DNA from: Cardinalis cardinalis
Taxonomy: Eukaryota > Chordata > Aves > Passeriformes > Cardinalidae
Length of the DNA stretch: 64,000 nucleotides
Assembly (NCBI GenBank): GCA_014549065.1
Contig: JACDOX010000169.1
Span: 1,000,414-1,064,413, forward strand
Direction of reading: 5' to 3'
A program made the translations under genes and the position numbers. Shown in pieces: positions 38,690 through 52,873 of this stretch. The notes under the pieces were generated by a model. It made no database searches and was not told the origin of the DNA. It was given only the letters and a program-made list of their open reading frames with translations. Each line of letters opens with the position of its first letter. Positions within the stretch are counted from its first letter, which is position 1.

Positions 38690-38719
38690 GGATAAAACCA
38701 TAGGTAATTGGTTTTATCC
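38690..38719. repeat. Small perfect inverted repeat
   Basis: GGATAAAACCA (38690-38700) and its reverse complement TGGTTTTATCC (38709-38719) are separated by 8 nt. No T run follows and no transcription unit is known here, so the meaning is unclear. Confidence 0.8.
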
Positions 38720-41700
38720 CTTGTAGATGAGGGACTGCCCTATATTTTCACTGAATGTTCATCAGTAGCCTGGCAACTCATTGATTTATGACTCTTAAAC
38801 ATAGCAATTGAAATAAAATTTTTAAAAATGTAGTAGAAGTCATTTGCCTGAAATCAATTATTTAATTGTCCAAGAATCCAACAACATGGAGTAAAGGGGG
38901 AATACTGTGCAGAGCTACTGTAAAAGGGGGGACACTGAGCATATTAGGTACTAACACTGGGTGTCATGATCAATTTTAAATGCTTGTTTTTATTCACAAA
39001 ACAGAAAGACCAAAGAGCTCATTCTGTCTCACATAGCCTGTTACTCTGGTGGCTATTTCAGAGTCCCAGCTGGCTGGATGAGCCTGCACTGCTCCTGTAA
39101 AGATGGAAGCATTTCCAGACNGAAATCAAAAAGATGCTTTCTTTTTTTCCTGCAGGCTCAGCACTCTCTCCTATTTTTAGCATTGGTGCAGTTCTCTATC
39201 TTGTCTCCACAGCCCAATTTTCTTTCTTGGTGGCAGCAGGATGTCTGTTAGGCAGTCTCATAGCAGTTACTGCTGTCTTAGTTTCCTGACATATCATGGC
39301 TCTTTTAGCTACTGCAGAACCTTTTGTCTCTCACCCAACAAACATGTAGATGTTTGGCCCTTTGCCTCTGATGATTTCCGTCAAAAGTTGCCATGCATAT
39401 TCCTCACAGTGCCCAATACATGGATCTCACATCTGTTGGGCTGCCTTAGTTGTCAAATCCACTTTACTGCTTTGCTCTGGACTTCCTGCCATCCTGTGGG
39501 ACTGCACACAGGCAGCTGTAGATATACATTGTCAGCTGATGCAGCAAAGGAAATTGTAGTAACAACTGGAGCCATGGCCATGGCTGTTCTGTGTTTTTCA
39601 GTGATCTGGAAAGTCGTGCTGAGTGAGCACTCTGCAGCTCAAGCTCCATCACAGCATTGCTGGTCTGTGGTGTGTGACTGTCTAAACTCATGTGATTAGT
39701 TAGTCTCCACTCAAAAGAAGTTTCTGGTTATACAAACAGAAATGTAGGTATGCCTGGACAATCATTATACACTTTGCCCTCTGTATTTCCTTTGGATTTC
39801 ATTAATGGATATCTCAATGTCTGGCAGCTGATAACATTTCTTGCTTGATGACAAACACACACCATGAATGTTCCAGACTTGTTCCCTAGGCCAGATCTCT
39901 GGCTGTAAAGCTGCACTGTCTTGGGACTCCTAAGCACAACCTTTTTCTCCCAGAATATCACCATTTTCATCAATTTTGTTTTGGTACTCTTAAGTGGATA
40001 AGTTGTTATTTCTTTTTAATTCAGTCTTGAGTAGAGAACCTCACAGGACTTTGTGAGGTGGTTATGGTTAACCAAAGATGGTTATGGCNATGGGCCCTGT
40101 CAAGACATGGGCTGAGCTTCAGCCAACTGTATCCTCCAATGCTTTGCTGATTCTTGACTTACCTGGCTCACTTCATACTCAAGACAGAGTGCCAAAACTG
40201 GGGCAGCAGGAAAAATTGGGAGGTTGGCCGCAAATGCAAATATAAGCCCAAGGCTAATGTGACAAAATAGATCTGAGATGATTACAAACTCCTCTTCCCA
40301 TTTCTGCAGTTTTAAAGAAATTATTTTAGCAGCTCATAGTAATAAAGGGCAGCTCCAAGGCAGAAGTGAGAAAGTAAAGTTTCTAGGCCTTCTATAGGAC
40401 ATAGATTAAAGGAAAAGAAAATAAATTACTGAACCACCAGCCAGAATGACAGATGAAGCACCTTGCAGCAGCCTCTTCCATCCTTCCTAAAGTGGAGGCC
40501 CTGATCCTGCCAGCAGTCTGAGATGCTGATGAGGAGATCAAAGCTACAGAAAAAGCACACCAGAGCAGCCACCAGCTAGTTGCAAATGCCTGTCTCTTCT
40601 ATACATCTGAGATCAGCTGAGACCTTTCTAAGGAGAGTTAGTTAGGCTAACAAGAATGATACAGCTAACTCACACACANGGTATTGAATCCATGTGCATG
40701 ACCACTCATTTTTTAACAGTAAAAAAATCCTCTGTGGGGCATCAGATCACATCCAGAAAGACAGGTGGGAGCTTATGGGTAAATCTATGTAGCCGAAATC
40801 TAGAAATTCCATTATGGATGCTCTAAATCAAGAAGGTGGTCTATGAATCTAGCCCCAGAAACTGCCCTGCTCTTCATTCCAGAATGGAATGTTACCATAA
40901 CGGGGTTATGGGAAGCCACAAAACTCCCAGAGTCCTGAGATTTTACTTTGCCAGAAGATTCAGNTCTAGCCAAAGAACTGCATGATGGATGCTGCTTGAA
41001 TTGTAGGCCAGAAGACAAATTAGCAGAGACAAACAAAAAATTCAGTATAAATCACAAGAAGAATATATTTTACAGGTTTGAAAACTAGAGTAAATGAACT
41101 TGATGTAGGTGAAAGATGAACTGTCATTTTGAAACTATTTTTTGGACAGAGTTCACAAGTGTTCATGCTTCCTCTAGTGGGGCCAGACTACAGTTTTTGC
41201 TAAATGAAGCAACTTCTGTGCTCCCCGTACCCCCCACTACCAAGAACCATGCCNTGCAAAACCAACACAGGCTTTTATGTTAAAATGTATAAACAGAAGT
41301 AAATTTCATGCAGCTGTAGCAGTGACAAGAAATGTATGACAGTTATCTTATTTTAGTGCCTGAAGAGCTTCTTCAAGTGGGCTTGGCCAGCTCTTCCCTT
41401 ATGAACTATCTCTCCTTTCATTTCCTCAAGAAATGCCTTGTTTTGTTGCGTGGGATCCTCAGCTTCTTGGAAGACCTCCAAGGCATCCTCAGGCCGCATA
41501 AGGAAGGTCTTGAAACATTGAGGAGACACTCTGAGCTTCACCCCCATTGGCAATAGTCTCAGTTCAGACAGCAGGACAGAGCTCTTCAGATGTGCCCCTT
41601 GACTCAACACCAGCCAGCATCAAAGCAGACCACCAAGGAACCCACTGCTTTGCACAGGGCTCACTTTCATTTCAGTGCACCAGAGGAGATTTGTCTTAGC

Positions 41701-43398
41701 TGATGTCTTTTGTGGTGTCTGGATTGGTTTTGAATTAGGCTACAGTCGTAAGTTATATTTCATACATTTAGCAAATGCTGTTGCAATCAGAACTGTATTT
41801 GGCATTCAAATGTACGCAGAAAAACTGGCTNAGTTGGTTAGCTCCCCATTCCCAGCGAGAAGTGCTGCCAGTNTGTCAGTCAGGCAAGGCTGCATGGCCA
41901 CTGGAAGGAAACAAGGCCCTTGGAGGGCCTTCCCAAGTCCTCCTGTTCAGTCCATAGGATGCCTCTGGGATGTTTTATACATGCTCCCACTGCACTGGTA
42001 GGGAGAAACCTGAGGAGCAGCTGGTCCTTGCGGTGCCCCCAGCCAGTCTGAGTCCCCTGTGAGCCTGTTCAAGCCCATGTCCCACCTGTAGACAGCAAGG
42101 CATTGCTAGGGACACTCCTGGGCAAGACATCCTATTCCCCTTCACTGGGCAGATATATCCAGGAGAGGATGGCATTCTGAAACCACCCAATGTGNCTCTG
42201 AGAGGTTTGTGTTGGCTCACAGCATGCACCAGACATGTTCTCATAATATGGCAGTTTACTCATGAATATTCAAGTGGCAGAATAGAACAAAAAAACTTTT
42301 GTCTCTTACAGGCACATACAAAACATTTAAACATCCATGAACCAGAATTTCATCTATCCTTGCAGCATCTTCAGATGTCTCCCAATATTTGATTTTACTC
42401 TCTTTTTTCTGGTTTAGATACCTACATGTCCTCTACTAACCAGTCAATAGATTTGAATCTCCCTCACAGTTGTCCCTATAAGGTTCCCTTTTAAAGCNAC
42501 CATTTTTAAACAGCAGAGATAGAAATTTAAAAGATATACTGATAAGACTGATCCTGAGATAAAAGTAAAGATGCAGGATTTCAGAAGAATCTTTGTTTTA
42601 TTTGGATTGTGGTTGAGCCACAGTAAACAAATAATATTTATTGGGAAGAAGGTATGAAATCACACTATAAAACCAGAAAGTAGCTGAAGAATAATTTGCT
42701 GATTCCGACAGATAAGCACACATGAATATAGGATGGAAATACCAGCTTGAACAAGTGAATGCAAAATGTATTTTTTTAACCAAAACAAAGGTAATCAAGA
42801 CCTATTTTTTTACCTTCATTTTTTTTTTCTCATTGTCTTCTCTTCAGTTCTGCCCCTACAATGGGATAAATATTTATATTATGCATTCCCAGGTTTTCTT
42901 AGAAGCTGGAATAATGCTGTTGCAATCTAACAATATGACAGAACAGCAAAAAAAAAAAAATCCCAGCAGAGGTGGAAGAGTGGAGGGACACACTGCATTA
43001 TCTTTGTACCTGTACTGATTTGCACTGTACTGCATGGTACTAACTAGCCAAAAATATTGTTCTGTTGATTGTTGCTGTTGTTAAATGGTTCAGGTTTCTA
43101 TAGTTCCTCAAACACTAACAGTATTTTTATTCTGCAACTGAATGGATTTGTTCTCTCCCCTGCACATGAGAGATTAATATGTCACATTCCTAATAGCATT
43201 AAAAGGAGCTGCTTGCAAGTCTTTTGATGACGTTTAGCCAGGTCATGCAGTAGCAATGCAGACCTAATTCTGCTCTGGAGGAAGCTGGATGCTGTTTACA
43301 GAGCTGTGTGAAATGAATAAAAATGGTGTTGCAGACTCAGTGTGCTGTGTTGGATTCTTTGCAAGTCACCCTGTTGAAGAAATGAGAGTGAAGCTGTA

Positions 43399-43482
43399 TT
43401 GGCACTGAGGAGCAATCTCTAAAATAACAAGTCTTGAATTTTGGCACTGAGGANCAATCTCTAAAATAACAAGTCTTGAATT
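43399..43482. repeat. 42-bp perfect tandem duplication
   Basis: The 42-bp block starting TTGGCACTGAGGAGCAATCT is repeated head to tail (43399-43440 and 43441-43482). The only difference is one ambiguous base (43454) in the second copy. The perfect identity suggests a recent duplication or an assembly artefact. Confidence 0.95.
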
Positions 43483-46400
43483 TTGTACTTCACATTTTTG
43501 TCTTTGTCTCTTTAAAAAACATCAAAACAAGCAACACCTCAACCCAGAGATCCAGAGATATGGGGAAATAGCAAATACAGAGAATAGTACATAGTAAACA
43601 TGGAAAAAGCNAATGGGAAGAAAATGGTAAATAAAACCATTCCATTACTTTTCCCTTTGAGGAAGATTTCATGGAACATAAAAAGACAGAAAAAAAAATC
43701 TCAGTGTTATGTATAACTGGACAAAGATTTCTGCTGAGTATCAAATGTATCTTTCTTGTTTCTCTGAATAGGAATCTGCTCAAGTTGTAAAGGCAAAACT
43801 ATAAACAATAATTAAAGTGACTGATCATCCCACTTCACCTAGTTAGATTTAGAAATCTCAGAATATATGATACAAGAGAAGAAAAATTATTTAAAGCTAT
43901 CCAGAGAACAGAAGCATAGGCCCTTATCCTGTGAGCATCCTTTGAGGTACTGGCAAGGACATCCAAGACAACCAGCCTGGATGACAACAAACCTGACCTA
44001 AGGTGACCAACATAATGGAGACTCAAAGAGGCCTAAAAGAAACTGAAATTAATTTTCTGAGCAGCTCCAGTCAGAATTGTAAGAAAGGCGCTGCCAGTGA
44101 GGTTTGCCTGGAAGACACATGAATCACTTTGGCTTCTTAGAAGCTCTTTGAAAGCTGGAGGTGGGACATAAACCTCCCGTGTCTTTGGCTGTAAGCACTT
44201 CATTCTGTGTTGGGAGACTTCACCACCAGGTGCTTCAGTGAGGGTGGTTTTTACAGACTACAACCTCAGCTACTTTGCAAACTAAACAGGTTTTGTTTGG
44301 TTCTCAGTTTTCTGTGAGATGAATCTCATGTGTGACATCTCANATCTCAGTGGATACAGCCTCCTGTCTGTGGAAGAAAGCACAANTATTGCAACTAAAA
44401 AAACAGACATGTCTGCAGTTTGGTTTGAAGCTTTCAGTCATGAATCTCATAATAAAACTGAGACTGAATCTCACAACATTGTGAAACAAACTTTACGGAT
44501 TAAGGATGTGTCCTCAAAACTACTGGAGACAGAGATTTTGAAAAGAGAGAAAAAGAGATATTGCATCTACTAGNAGAGGAAAGATAGTGATTCATTAGTC
44601 TACCTGGTCATAACTCCACTGGTGCCTTGATAAATAAATCTTATCATAACTGTGCAAGAAGACCACAAATCAGAAGATGCATAATCATCTGAGGTTTGGC
44701 ACAGGACCTTGAGAAGAAGCTCAATAAATGTGGCACAAACAAGAACTAGTTAAAAAAANCACAACTCTTTGAAGAATACTAACTCAACATTGATTTTTTT
44801 TTAAATGGCCTTTTTGCCAAAAAATGTTATCACTCTTAGAGCAGCTAGTGACCTCAATAAGCCCTCTGTCCCCAAGTGAAAAACAAAAAGGCCCTGTGTT
44901 TTAGTTAAACTGCACTTGGCATCACAGCAAGCATTGTAAGATGGTACTGCCATCTTCATGAATAAGGAACACTTGATTTATTTATTAGTTTGAAAGTGAG
45001 AAGATTCTGGGAATTTGTTGTCAAGCCAGAAGACTTTCTATTGTATTACCTGTTCTTCCAATTTGTATAATGAAGCTGCAGAGAAGAAGAAACTAGCAAG
45101 TGAATTAATATTTTATGAGTTATTTTCTTATTTCCTAAGTAAACACATAGAGTACTCTGTATTCATATTCCCTCAGTCATGGTTTAGTATCTAAGACACT
45201 TGAGCTTGTCACCTAGGTCCCAGGATGCAATCCTATGTAACAAATGCCTATGAAATTAAAGTTTCCCATCACCTACATGCCAGAAAAAAGTGAAAGATGG
45301 AAAGGCTATTTCCTACCTTGTTTTCTCATGGTCAAGAAACAGGGGTAAGAAAATGAGGAAATGCTCACCCATGTACCTTGCTTATCATTTTGCCCATCAG
45401 GGAGTACAATTTGAAGGTAAGTTAGAACATTTATTTAATTAGTCCACCACAAATGCTCTCAACGCAAAGTCTGCNTCAGTTAATGATACTTGGCCATTTT
45501 GAGAGCTGGTATTTTTCTATTTTATCAGAATCTGTAAACNTCTTGCAGACAGATGAAATACTTTTTATTAGTCCCAAGGGCTTATCTGTTGAATAAATTA
45601 AGAGCAGGAAATCTAAGACATGTTATCTCTTCTACCTGAATTAATTGGCAAATTGTTCTCTGTTGCATAACAGGTGCAAAACACATCATATCCTGCGCCT
45701 TGCTCCTTCTGAGACAGCCATCCGAGATGCTCTGATGCTTTCTATGCAGTGGGTCTTCTGCATCAGATTTCAAAAGCAAAATCTTACCTGCTGCCAGGGA
45801 GCATGGAGATCTTCACTGCCTACTGCAACACCTTTGGCAATGGGCTGATGATAGACTGCAGCATATTAATAAATCCTACAAATAAACAGTACCAGAAAGT
45901 GTAAAGTATTGCTCCTTATTGTTGTCTTACATCTAAAAAGGCAGTAAGGGAATTAACTAATTTTCTTTTAAAAGTATTGCTTGTCAAGCATCAGTCCTCA
46001 GCTCATTCCAGACCAACACAAGTTTTACTCTTTGCTTGAATGACATTGGGGGTAGGAATGCAAATCAAAATAGGTGCATCTGATAATCAGAAACACACAT
46101 GTGCCCCCCCANTCAGAAAACAGTGCCATAGCAAACTCCCTCATACAATCATAGTAATTCGCTATTTGATACTTCATGCAGCTGCATTCTGAACACTCAA
46201 CTAGAGGACATAGCTTTCACATGACAAATTTGGGAGTCTCTTGAGTCAGATAGGCCCAGGGAGCACGGAGTAAGGCTCACTGTCCTTCCAGTACCCCAAA
46301 ACAGAGCAGGCAGGAGGTTTGCATTGCATGGGAAATGCACGCTAAGCTCTCCTAGGTGAGATTTGGAATTTCTCCTAAAACGAAATCCATTTTTAACAAA

Positions 46401-47241
46401 GAACCCCGAACTAAACCAAAACAAAAATAATTGTTTGTATTTGCAGAAAGTTTGTATGCAATTTGCTGCTACACATGGCTCCTTTCTTTGGGTTCAAGCA
46501 GACCTGAAGGTAGAAATCCGAGCTCAATTGTCAGACGGCAGCAGGGAGCGGTGGGTGGCCCTGCTCTGGGCTGTGCTCGGCGGTGAGCACCAGCCTCCCC
46601 CGCTGCTCTGATCTGCTTTCCCTCTGCATCCTGCCGTGCCTGCTAAGCANGGCAGCTGCCACAATCAAAGTCAGAACCTCAGGACACAAAACCATCTCCG
46701 AGAACAACCTTTCTGCACTAGACAGGCTGATTAAGGATGGCAGNGCACACAGCAGCCCTGACCTCTGTGTGACTTATCAAAAGTCAAAAATCACATTGTT
46801 GTCTCAATTGTGTCTGAAAACAATGACTAACTAGTATGTCTTAGCAAAAAGGGATAAAGCAAACAGTCTTGGCTTGTTCTGGGGATGTTCTCCACAGGAG
46901 ACCGTGTCAGGCAACAACAGGGTAGGAAAACACCCTAATCCTGAGGCCGAGAGGCTGCAGCAGGAACACCACATTTTCACAGCTGTGAACCAAACCTGTG
47001 GGCTACCCAGTCGGGNTGGACCTCCAACAGTGAGCAATTTCAGCTCCACCAAAGAAAGGTGCATGAAGCNCTGTAACAGGCAGAGATGGGATAAGACAAC
47101 CCCATTGAAATGCCTCATCCTAATTCTTCATTTGAGACTGGCTTGATATCTCGAATAAGAGTTTATTGTCTAGTCTTTCCAAATAGTGTGTTTGTGGATT
47201 CCCAGTTGTGTAAGGACAGATCAAGAAGGTGATAAGAGCAT

Positions 47242-47300
47242 TAGTTATTATAAATTATTATANATCTTTATTATATATTATATATATAATATTAAATATA
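47242..47300. repeat. AT-rich low-complexity tract
   Basis: An interrupted TTATTATA / TATATATTA run of about 60 bp contains one ambiguous base. Confidence 0.8.
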
Positions 47301-50300
47301 GAGCTTAGATGAAGAGAATATTACTATTGGCAAAGACTCAAGAATAGGCTGTGCTTCAGGCTGCCTACGAGTGAGGCCAGATAATATCTTAAAACCAGCT
47401 CTTCTTCTCAGTGCTACCTTTGTAATGGGGGGTGAAACAGCCCTACCTCTCCTTCCAGCAACACACTTTCAGCCCCACTCTCTCACCCCTTGAGACACCG
47501 TGCTATGGTGTGAAAACCAGTTCAAAGTCCAGTTCACATAGGACTCTGTAAGGGAAAACACATCACCTGATGGGTTTGGTGCATGATGCTCATAATTTAG
47601 AGTGTATTGAAATTAAATTTAACTTTGCATGATCCATTCCTCTGACACTTTTCAGCATTAGCAGTTGCAAAGGCTGCTGAGTTTGTGGAACAGAGTTTCT
47701 GCCACTCAACCTGTGCCTTACAGCACTTTCATAAAGACCATTTTCACTTTCAGGACTGAAAACTTCCAGGACTGAAAACTTCCACAGGGTTAGATCCATT
47801 ACAGTTNCTTTTCAGGTTTCCTTAACAATCCCTTTTAAAAAGACATTTTNAAAGGCAAACTGAAGATCTAACTCTGGCACTGGAAGGCAGCTAGACACAG
47901 AAACTGCTGGACCATTATACTAATTGCAACTTAAATGTTTTAAAGAACAGCCAGATAAGTTTACCTCAGCTTTGCAAAGGTGTATTATTTAACAAACACA
48001 CAGAGTACAGTCTTCTTTCCTATCTAGAAAATGTGAAGGAGAAAAATTTTTACCTGACTTTTACTGACCACTGGCTTTGAGGTTTTGAATATTGACTTTT
48101 TCATTTCGTTTAGATCTTGTTTATTGAAACCTTCAGAGCTAATTTGAATGATTTACACTGCCATGTTGTTGTGACTTACAATTCATATTGAATCATGTCA
48201 GATACCACCTGAGGTATAAGTGTACAGCAGCAAAATCAATACTACCTAATGTTACATGAACTTTCTATAAAATGCATTCTGTGATTTTAATGCAAACCAT
48301 AACATAGTACAGATAAGGTATATTTAAAAACTAAGCTTCTAGTCAGAAAAACATGAGGTTATTGAGTTTATCTTGATTATCTTATGAGTGTTTTTGACAG
48401 AATATATTATCAAGTATCTTCTTAGATGTGAACCCTTGCTACCTATAACAACTTACATGAAATACCAAAGCCAGTCACTCTACATATCTTCTATTAGTCT
48501 TAAGAATCTATAAAGTCAGTCCATCATCATTTGACAGNCTTGAATCTGGCTACATGTAGGTTTCAAAATCTTAAGAGATTAAAAGCCGTTCAAAACCAGA
48601 CATGTTTTTAATGCAAGTCTGTATCACTCTGTCTCCTAAAGAATTTTATTCCTGACAATAGCTGAGAAGCAAATTTATTTTCTGATACAGTTTGCAGCTA
48701 ATAGCAGAAATTGAGGGAGTTACAAATAATGGAGAGAGATGATCATAGATAGAGCAATTGGAAGATTTAACACTCCAGCTGCCATAATCAATATGCAATT
48801 ATTACTTTCAGGAACACAGAATTATTGATGCTTTAACAGCTTTTCATTGTTTTAAACTCTTTGCCTTGATTTGAAGGTAATCTGAAGTAGACAATATACT
48901 GGTACCTTCTGTGTTTTATTTCAGTGTTTTAAGTCACCCTCAGTGTTTCAAAATCCATGTTTTTATGTCAAAAAGTGCTTGTTACCACAAAATCCTAATG
49001 ACAATTTGCTTCTAAAAACCATCACCACAGAAATGTTGGAAGTACTCTGTGGGAGCAGAAGACCTTAGGTTCTGCTCCTGCTACCAGATGAGATTACAAG
49101 GCTGTCTCATCGTTCAGGAGAGCACCAGGACACAAATGTGGTAACAAAGACAGATAAGTTNAAAATCAGGATGGCACAGCTTCTCTCCTCTTCCTTTATT
49201 TTTTTTAATCTGATTTTTTTAAAAAAAGTAAATATGGGTTTTTTTCAAATGTGTTTACAATCAACCAGAAAAGAAGAGGAGGAGCAGCTGGGAAGACGAC
49301 AAACTGCAGAGCAGGAAAGCAGAACTCAGCATGTCTGTGTCTGTGTGCCACTGACATAACCAGACACAGAACCCTTCCAAATGTAATCCTGTTTGTGTCA
49401 CTGTTTGCTATACTCTCTAACTGGATTAAAAAGAAAAAGAAGACAAATCCAAATCCTCCAGGGACTATCTTTAGAACATCTTCAGAGATTAATGACAGGC
49501 TCACAAATAGGAAACTGTTTATAAAACTAATTTGTGGAGTGCCTCTAGATTAGGAGGCTGAGGAACTCAAAATAGTATGGGTAGAATAATGGAGAAAAAC
49601 TCCAGAAAAAGCTTTCCAGGTTATTCTCAGANTATGTTGTCATTCTCTTTTTGTGTCTATCTCTTCTTTTGCTTGAAAGAAAAAGAATTTTCTAGGTTTT
49701 ATTTATTTTTTTGTAACTGTTTGGGATTAATGAATCACATATTTGTGAAGTGTGTGAAGTCTGGCAATGTGATTGTTACCTCTGGCTCCAAGGGAAGGAA
49801 TAGACTGACAGCAAGCTACTGGTATGTCTGAAACAGGGGGAAAAAAGTGTAAAACAAAGAATGTTGGACAGATTCTGTTTATCCNTTGGAAGTATTTTGG
49901 ACATTATATGATATTCCAAACTTAAAATTGTCCAAGAATAGTATTTTAGCCTCAAATTAGCAAACCTCACAAGTAATTTCAATTCAAAATCAAGGTAGTT
50001 GCTTTAAAAAAAATGTTATTTAAAAGACGGTATAGCCTAATAAAGCTCATGAAATTGCTTAGGTTACCATTCTTTTCCATCTTGTTGCTGAATACCTAAA
50101 TTACATTTTACAGTGCCTTACATACTATGAGGGTTAGTAGTATAATTTTTCCAAATGGTAACCTCAACATCCAGTTAATCCACAGATTAAGGATCTGATG
50201 CCTTGTGACTCTTGCCAGGACTATTGGAACTGGTACAGTCTTGAGAGAAGATGGTGTTAGATAAACCATAATGTCTTCAGTGCCTGTACAGAAATGTATG

Positions 50301-52856
50301 TGCTCTGGCTACCAAACAAGAAAAATTGTCTCTCCATCTCATTTGTACAAAATGACATCTATCATTGCTGGCTAACACTTCCATTTGTGCCCTGTGACCC
50401 TTTCAGAGGCAACANAAAAAATACACTTGTTCAACACGGAGTCTTCTTTTATCACCTGATATGAAAAGAACTCTATTTGCTCCATTAAAATGGTTAAATA
50501 GCAGGATCTGGAATGTAATGAATTGAAGAGACTGAATGCAAGATGCTAACTAGATGAACATATAAAACATCATTTCAACTACTTCAGTTATTAATATCAA
50601 TATCAATACCCTGATGCTGCTTATACTTCACTAGTTCACAGTCCTATTTACATACCAAAGTACACTTGTGTTTAGTAGGGTCAATAGTGGTATTTGTTTA
50701 GTAGGTATTTTACTTAGAGTCAGACTGCTGATTACCTAAATTTCAAGGGCTGGGAAAAACAATAACTGTGAAAAATGCACACAACACCTTGTGAGACAGG
50801 CACTGCTACTCCAGGATACAAGTGAGACTCTCCATACAACTGATTCAAAAAAATGTTGCAAAGAATGATGAAGTACCAAACCTAAAATATCTAAGCAGTT
50901 TGTTTGGNAACTGCTGTATTAACAAGATGACCAACAAGATGACCCATGTGACTAATATTATCATGTGACTGATGTTTTTTATTGCTTTTAGATTTTTAAT
51001 CCCACAATTTTTAAGAAAGCTTCGTGACTGAGGGATATGTTCCCNCATTAGGAAATGGCAGTACCACAACCCCAGATCTTTACCTGCACATGTTCAAGAT
51101 TGGCACTTTCTATTACCTCCAACTATGCAGAAAGCAGCAATCCTCAGATGTCCCAACAGCTTCTTACTGGTTGACATCACTGCACGTAAGCAAAATCCTT
51201 TAATGTTATTTTAGTGATCAGTGTGTTCCAAGAAAGGGATAAGGGTACTAAGTAAGTAAAGGCCAGGACACATTTTGCACCATAGTTTTCTGCACTTGTC
51301 ACCTGAGCTTCTCTACTGCAATTTTTTAGAAGGGTTTATATCTCAAATTTTCCAATGCATCTTTTCCCAGTATTTTGTTTGAAAAAATTAAGAGCNCTTT
51401 TTAAAAATGAATTTGAGACATGAGTTCAAACTGTGTCTAACTTAGGACTTTCTTAGACGGAAAACAAAACCTGCAAAACCCTAAAACTTTGCTACCTCAA
51501 ACCCAGTGAAANAGAAACAACTGTGAAATTTCAACACAATACCTTGCACATTTTACTTGTAACATTTTTTTCCCTAGTGGGCATGAATCAATAAGTATGA
51601 GTTAGGCTACCACCATTCAGAGGTAACACTTCCGTGCTAGATGTGCAGCTCCTGGGTCTAAGGACAGAGACCTACAGAGGCACATTTTAATGAAGAANTG
51701 CCAGCTTCCTAAACCACTCTTACTTACTGGCAATTTCTGTGCTTATGGGCTTGTTGAGACTGTGGAGACAGTTTTGGAGTGGGAAATTCCAAAATAGTTT
51801 TGNTTGCAGATTTAATTGGATTCATTAGTAACCACTGAGCTTTTAAATTATTTTCCTGTTTGTCAAATGTTCTGTATTATATGTGCAGTTAAAAAAAAGG
51901 TCTGAAAAGCACATTCTGTAAATTTGAAGGAATACAAACATTTCTCCTTTAGGAACTAAGTTAGCTCATGGGACATGAAAAAGCTGTTGAATAGTCACAG
52001 CTTTTCATCTGGGTTGGAAGTTAAAGGTTTTGTATCCTATTAACAATCTCCTGAGCTAACCAGCCCCTTAAATGTGATTACAAGGATCACAGATCTAAGA
52101 CCTTCAAAAGGGGTTACAGAGCTCTTTTGATCAACTAAAGAAAATATCTGGCAAAGCTCAGGGTTGCTTTAGAGAAAACTATGCATTCAAATAAACAACT
52201 TATGCTTTTGGACATCCTTGATAATTCATTATGGTAGATGGCATTTATGATCAAAAGAATACTGAGCTAGATGTAGACAAACTCTGTGGTGGTTTTCCTA
52301 GAGGATATTTACTCAGGTGTTGCAGGAAGTACTGCTTCTCTGTAATAAACACCAAAGGGGAGGAGTTCCTTATATTTGCTACGGGCTGTGCTCAGTTAGG
52401 CAGCCAGAGAAGTCAAAAAGCACTTCCCCAGAGAGGTAAGTTCTTTTATTCTTATAGTGGTGCTCTTCTGCTAGTTAAGCATGCTTGTTTATTTTCTTAA
52501 GTTATATAAATGATAACTCCTGATCTTTTGGTGTATCACTTGCTATTTGCATATGTAACCTCATTAGCCATCAAAACAACAGGTCTTGAGTAGAATACTA
52601 TTAAAAGATCAATTATAAAGAGAAAAAGAGATGAATAGCAGGAACATATGTCTTTGGTCCCACAAACTCTCTATGGCTGAACTCTGCCCAGGATTTGGAG
52701 CCCAGCAGCCAAGGACCTCCTTTTGTAGGGAGGGTCCACCGTGTCCTGCCCATCTGCATCCTGACTTGATTTGGATGTAGCATGATCTTGGACAATATAT
52801 TAAATATTAAGTAAATTACAGCCTTAATTTGGTGCCTTAATCACAAGGGCACCTTT

Positions 52857-52873
52857 CCCCCCCCCCCCCCCCC
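52857..52873. repeat. Poly-C run (17)
   Basis: Seventeen consecutive C residues are followed by TTTTT. Such runs are rare in AT-rich DNA, prone to slippage and hard to sequence. Confidence 0.95.

Noticed and set aside
39241..39699. 152-codon + strand open frame
   Set aside because: It has no recognisable domain or exon boundaries. A frame of this length is expected by chance in 64 kb.
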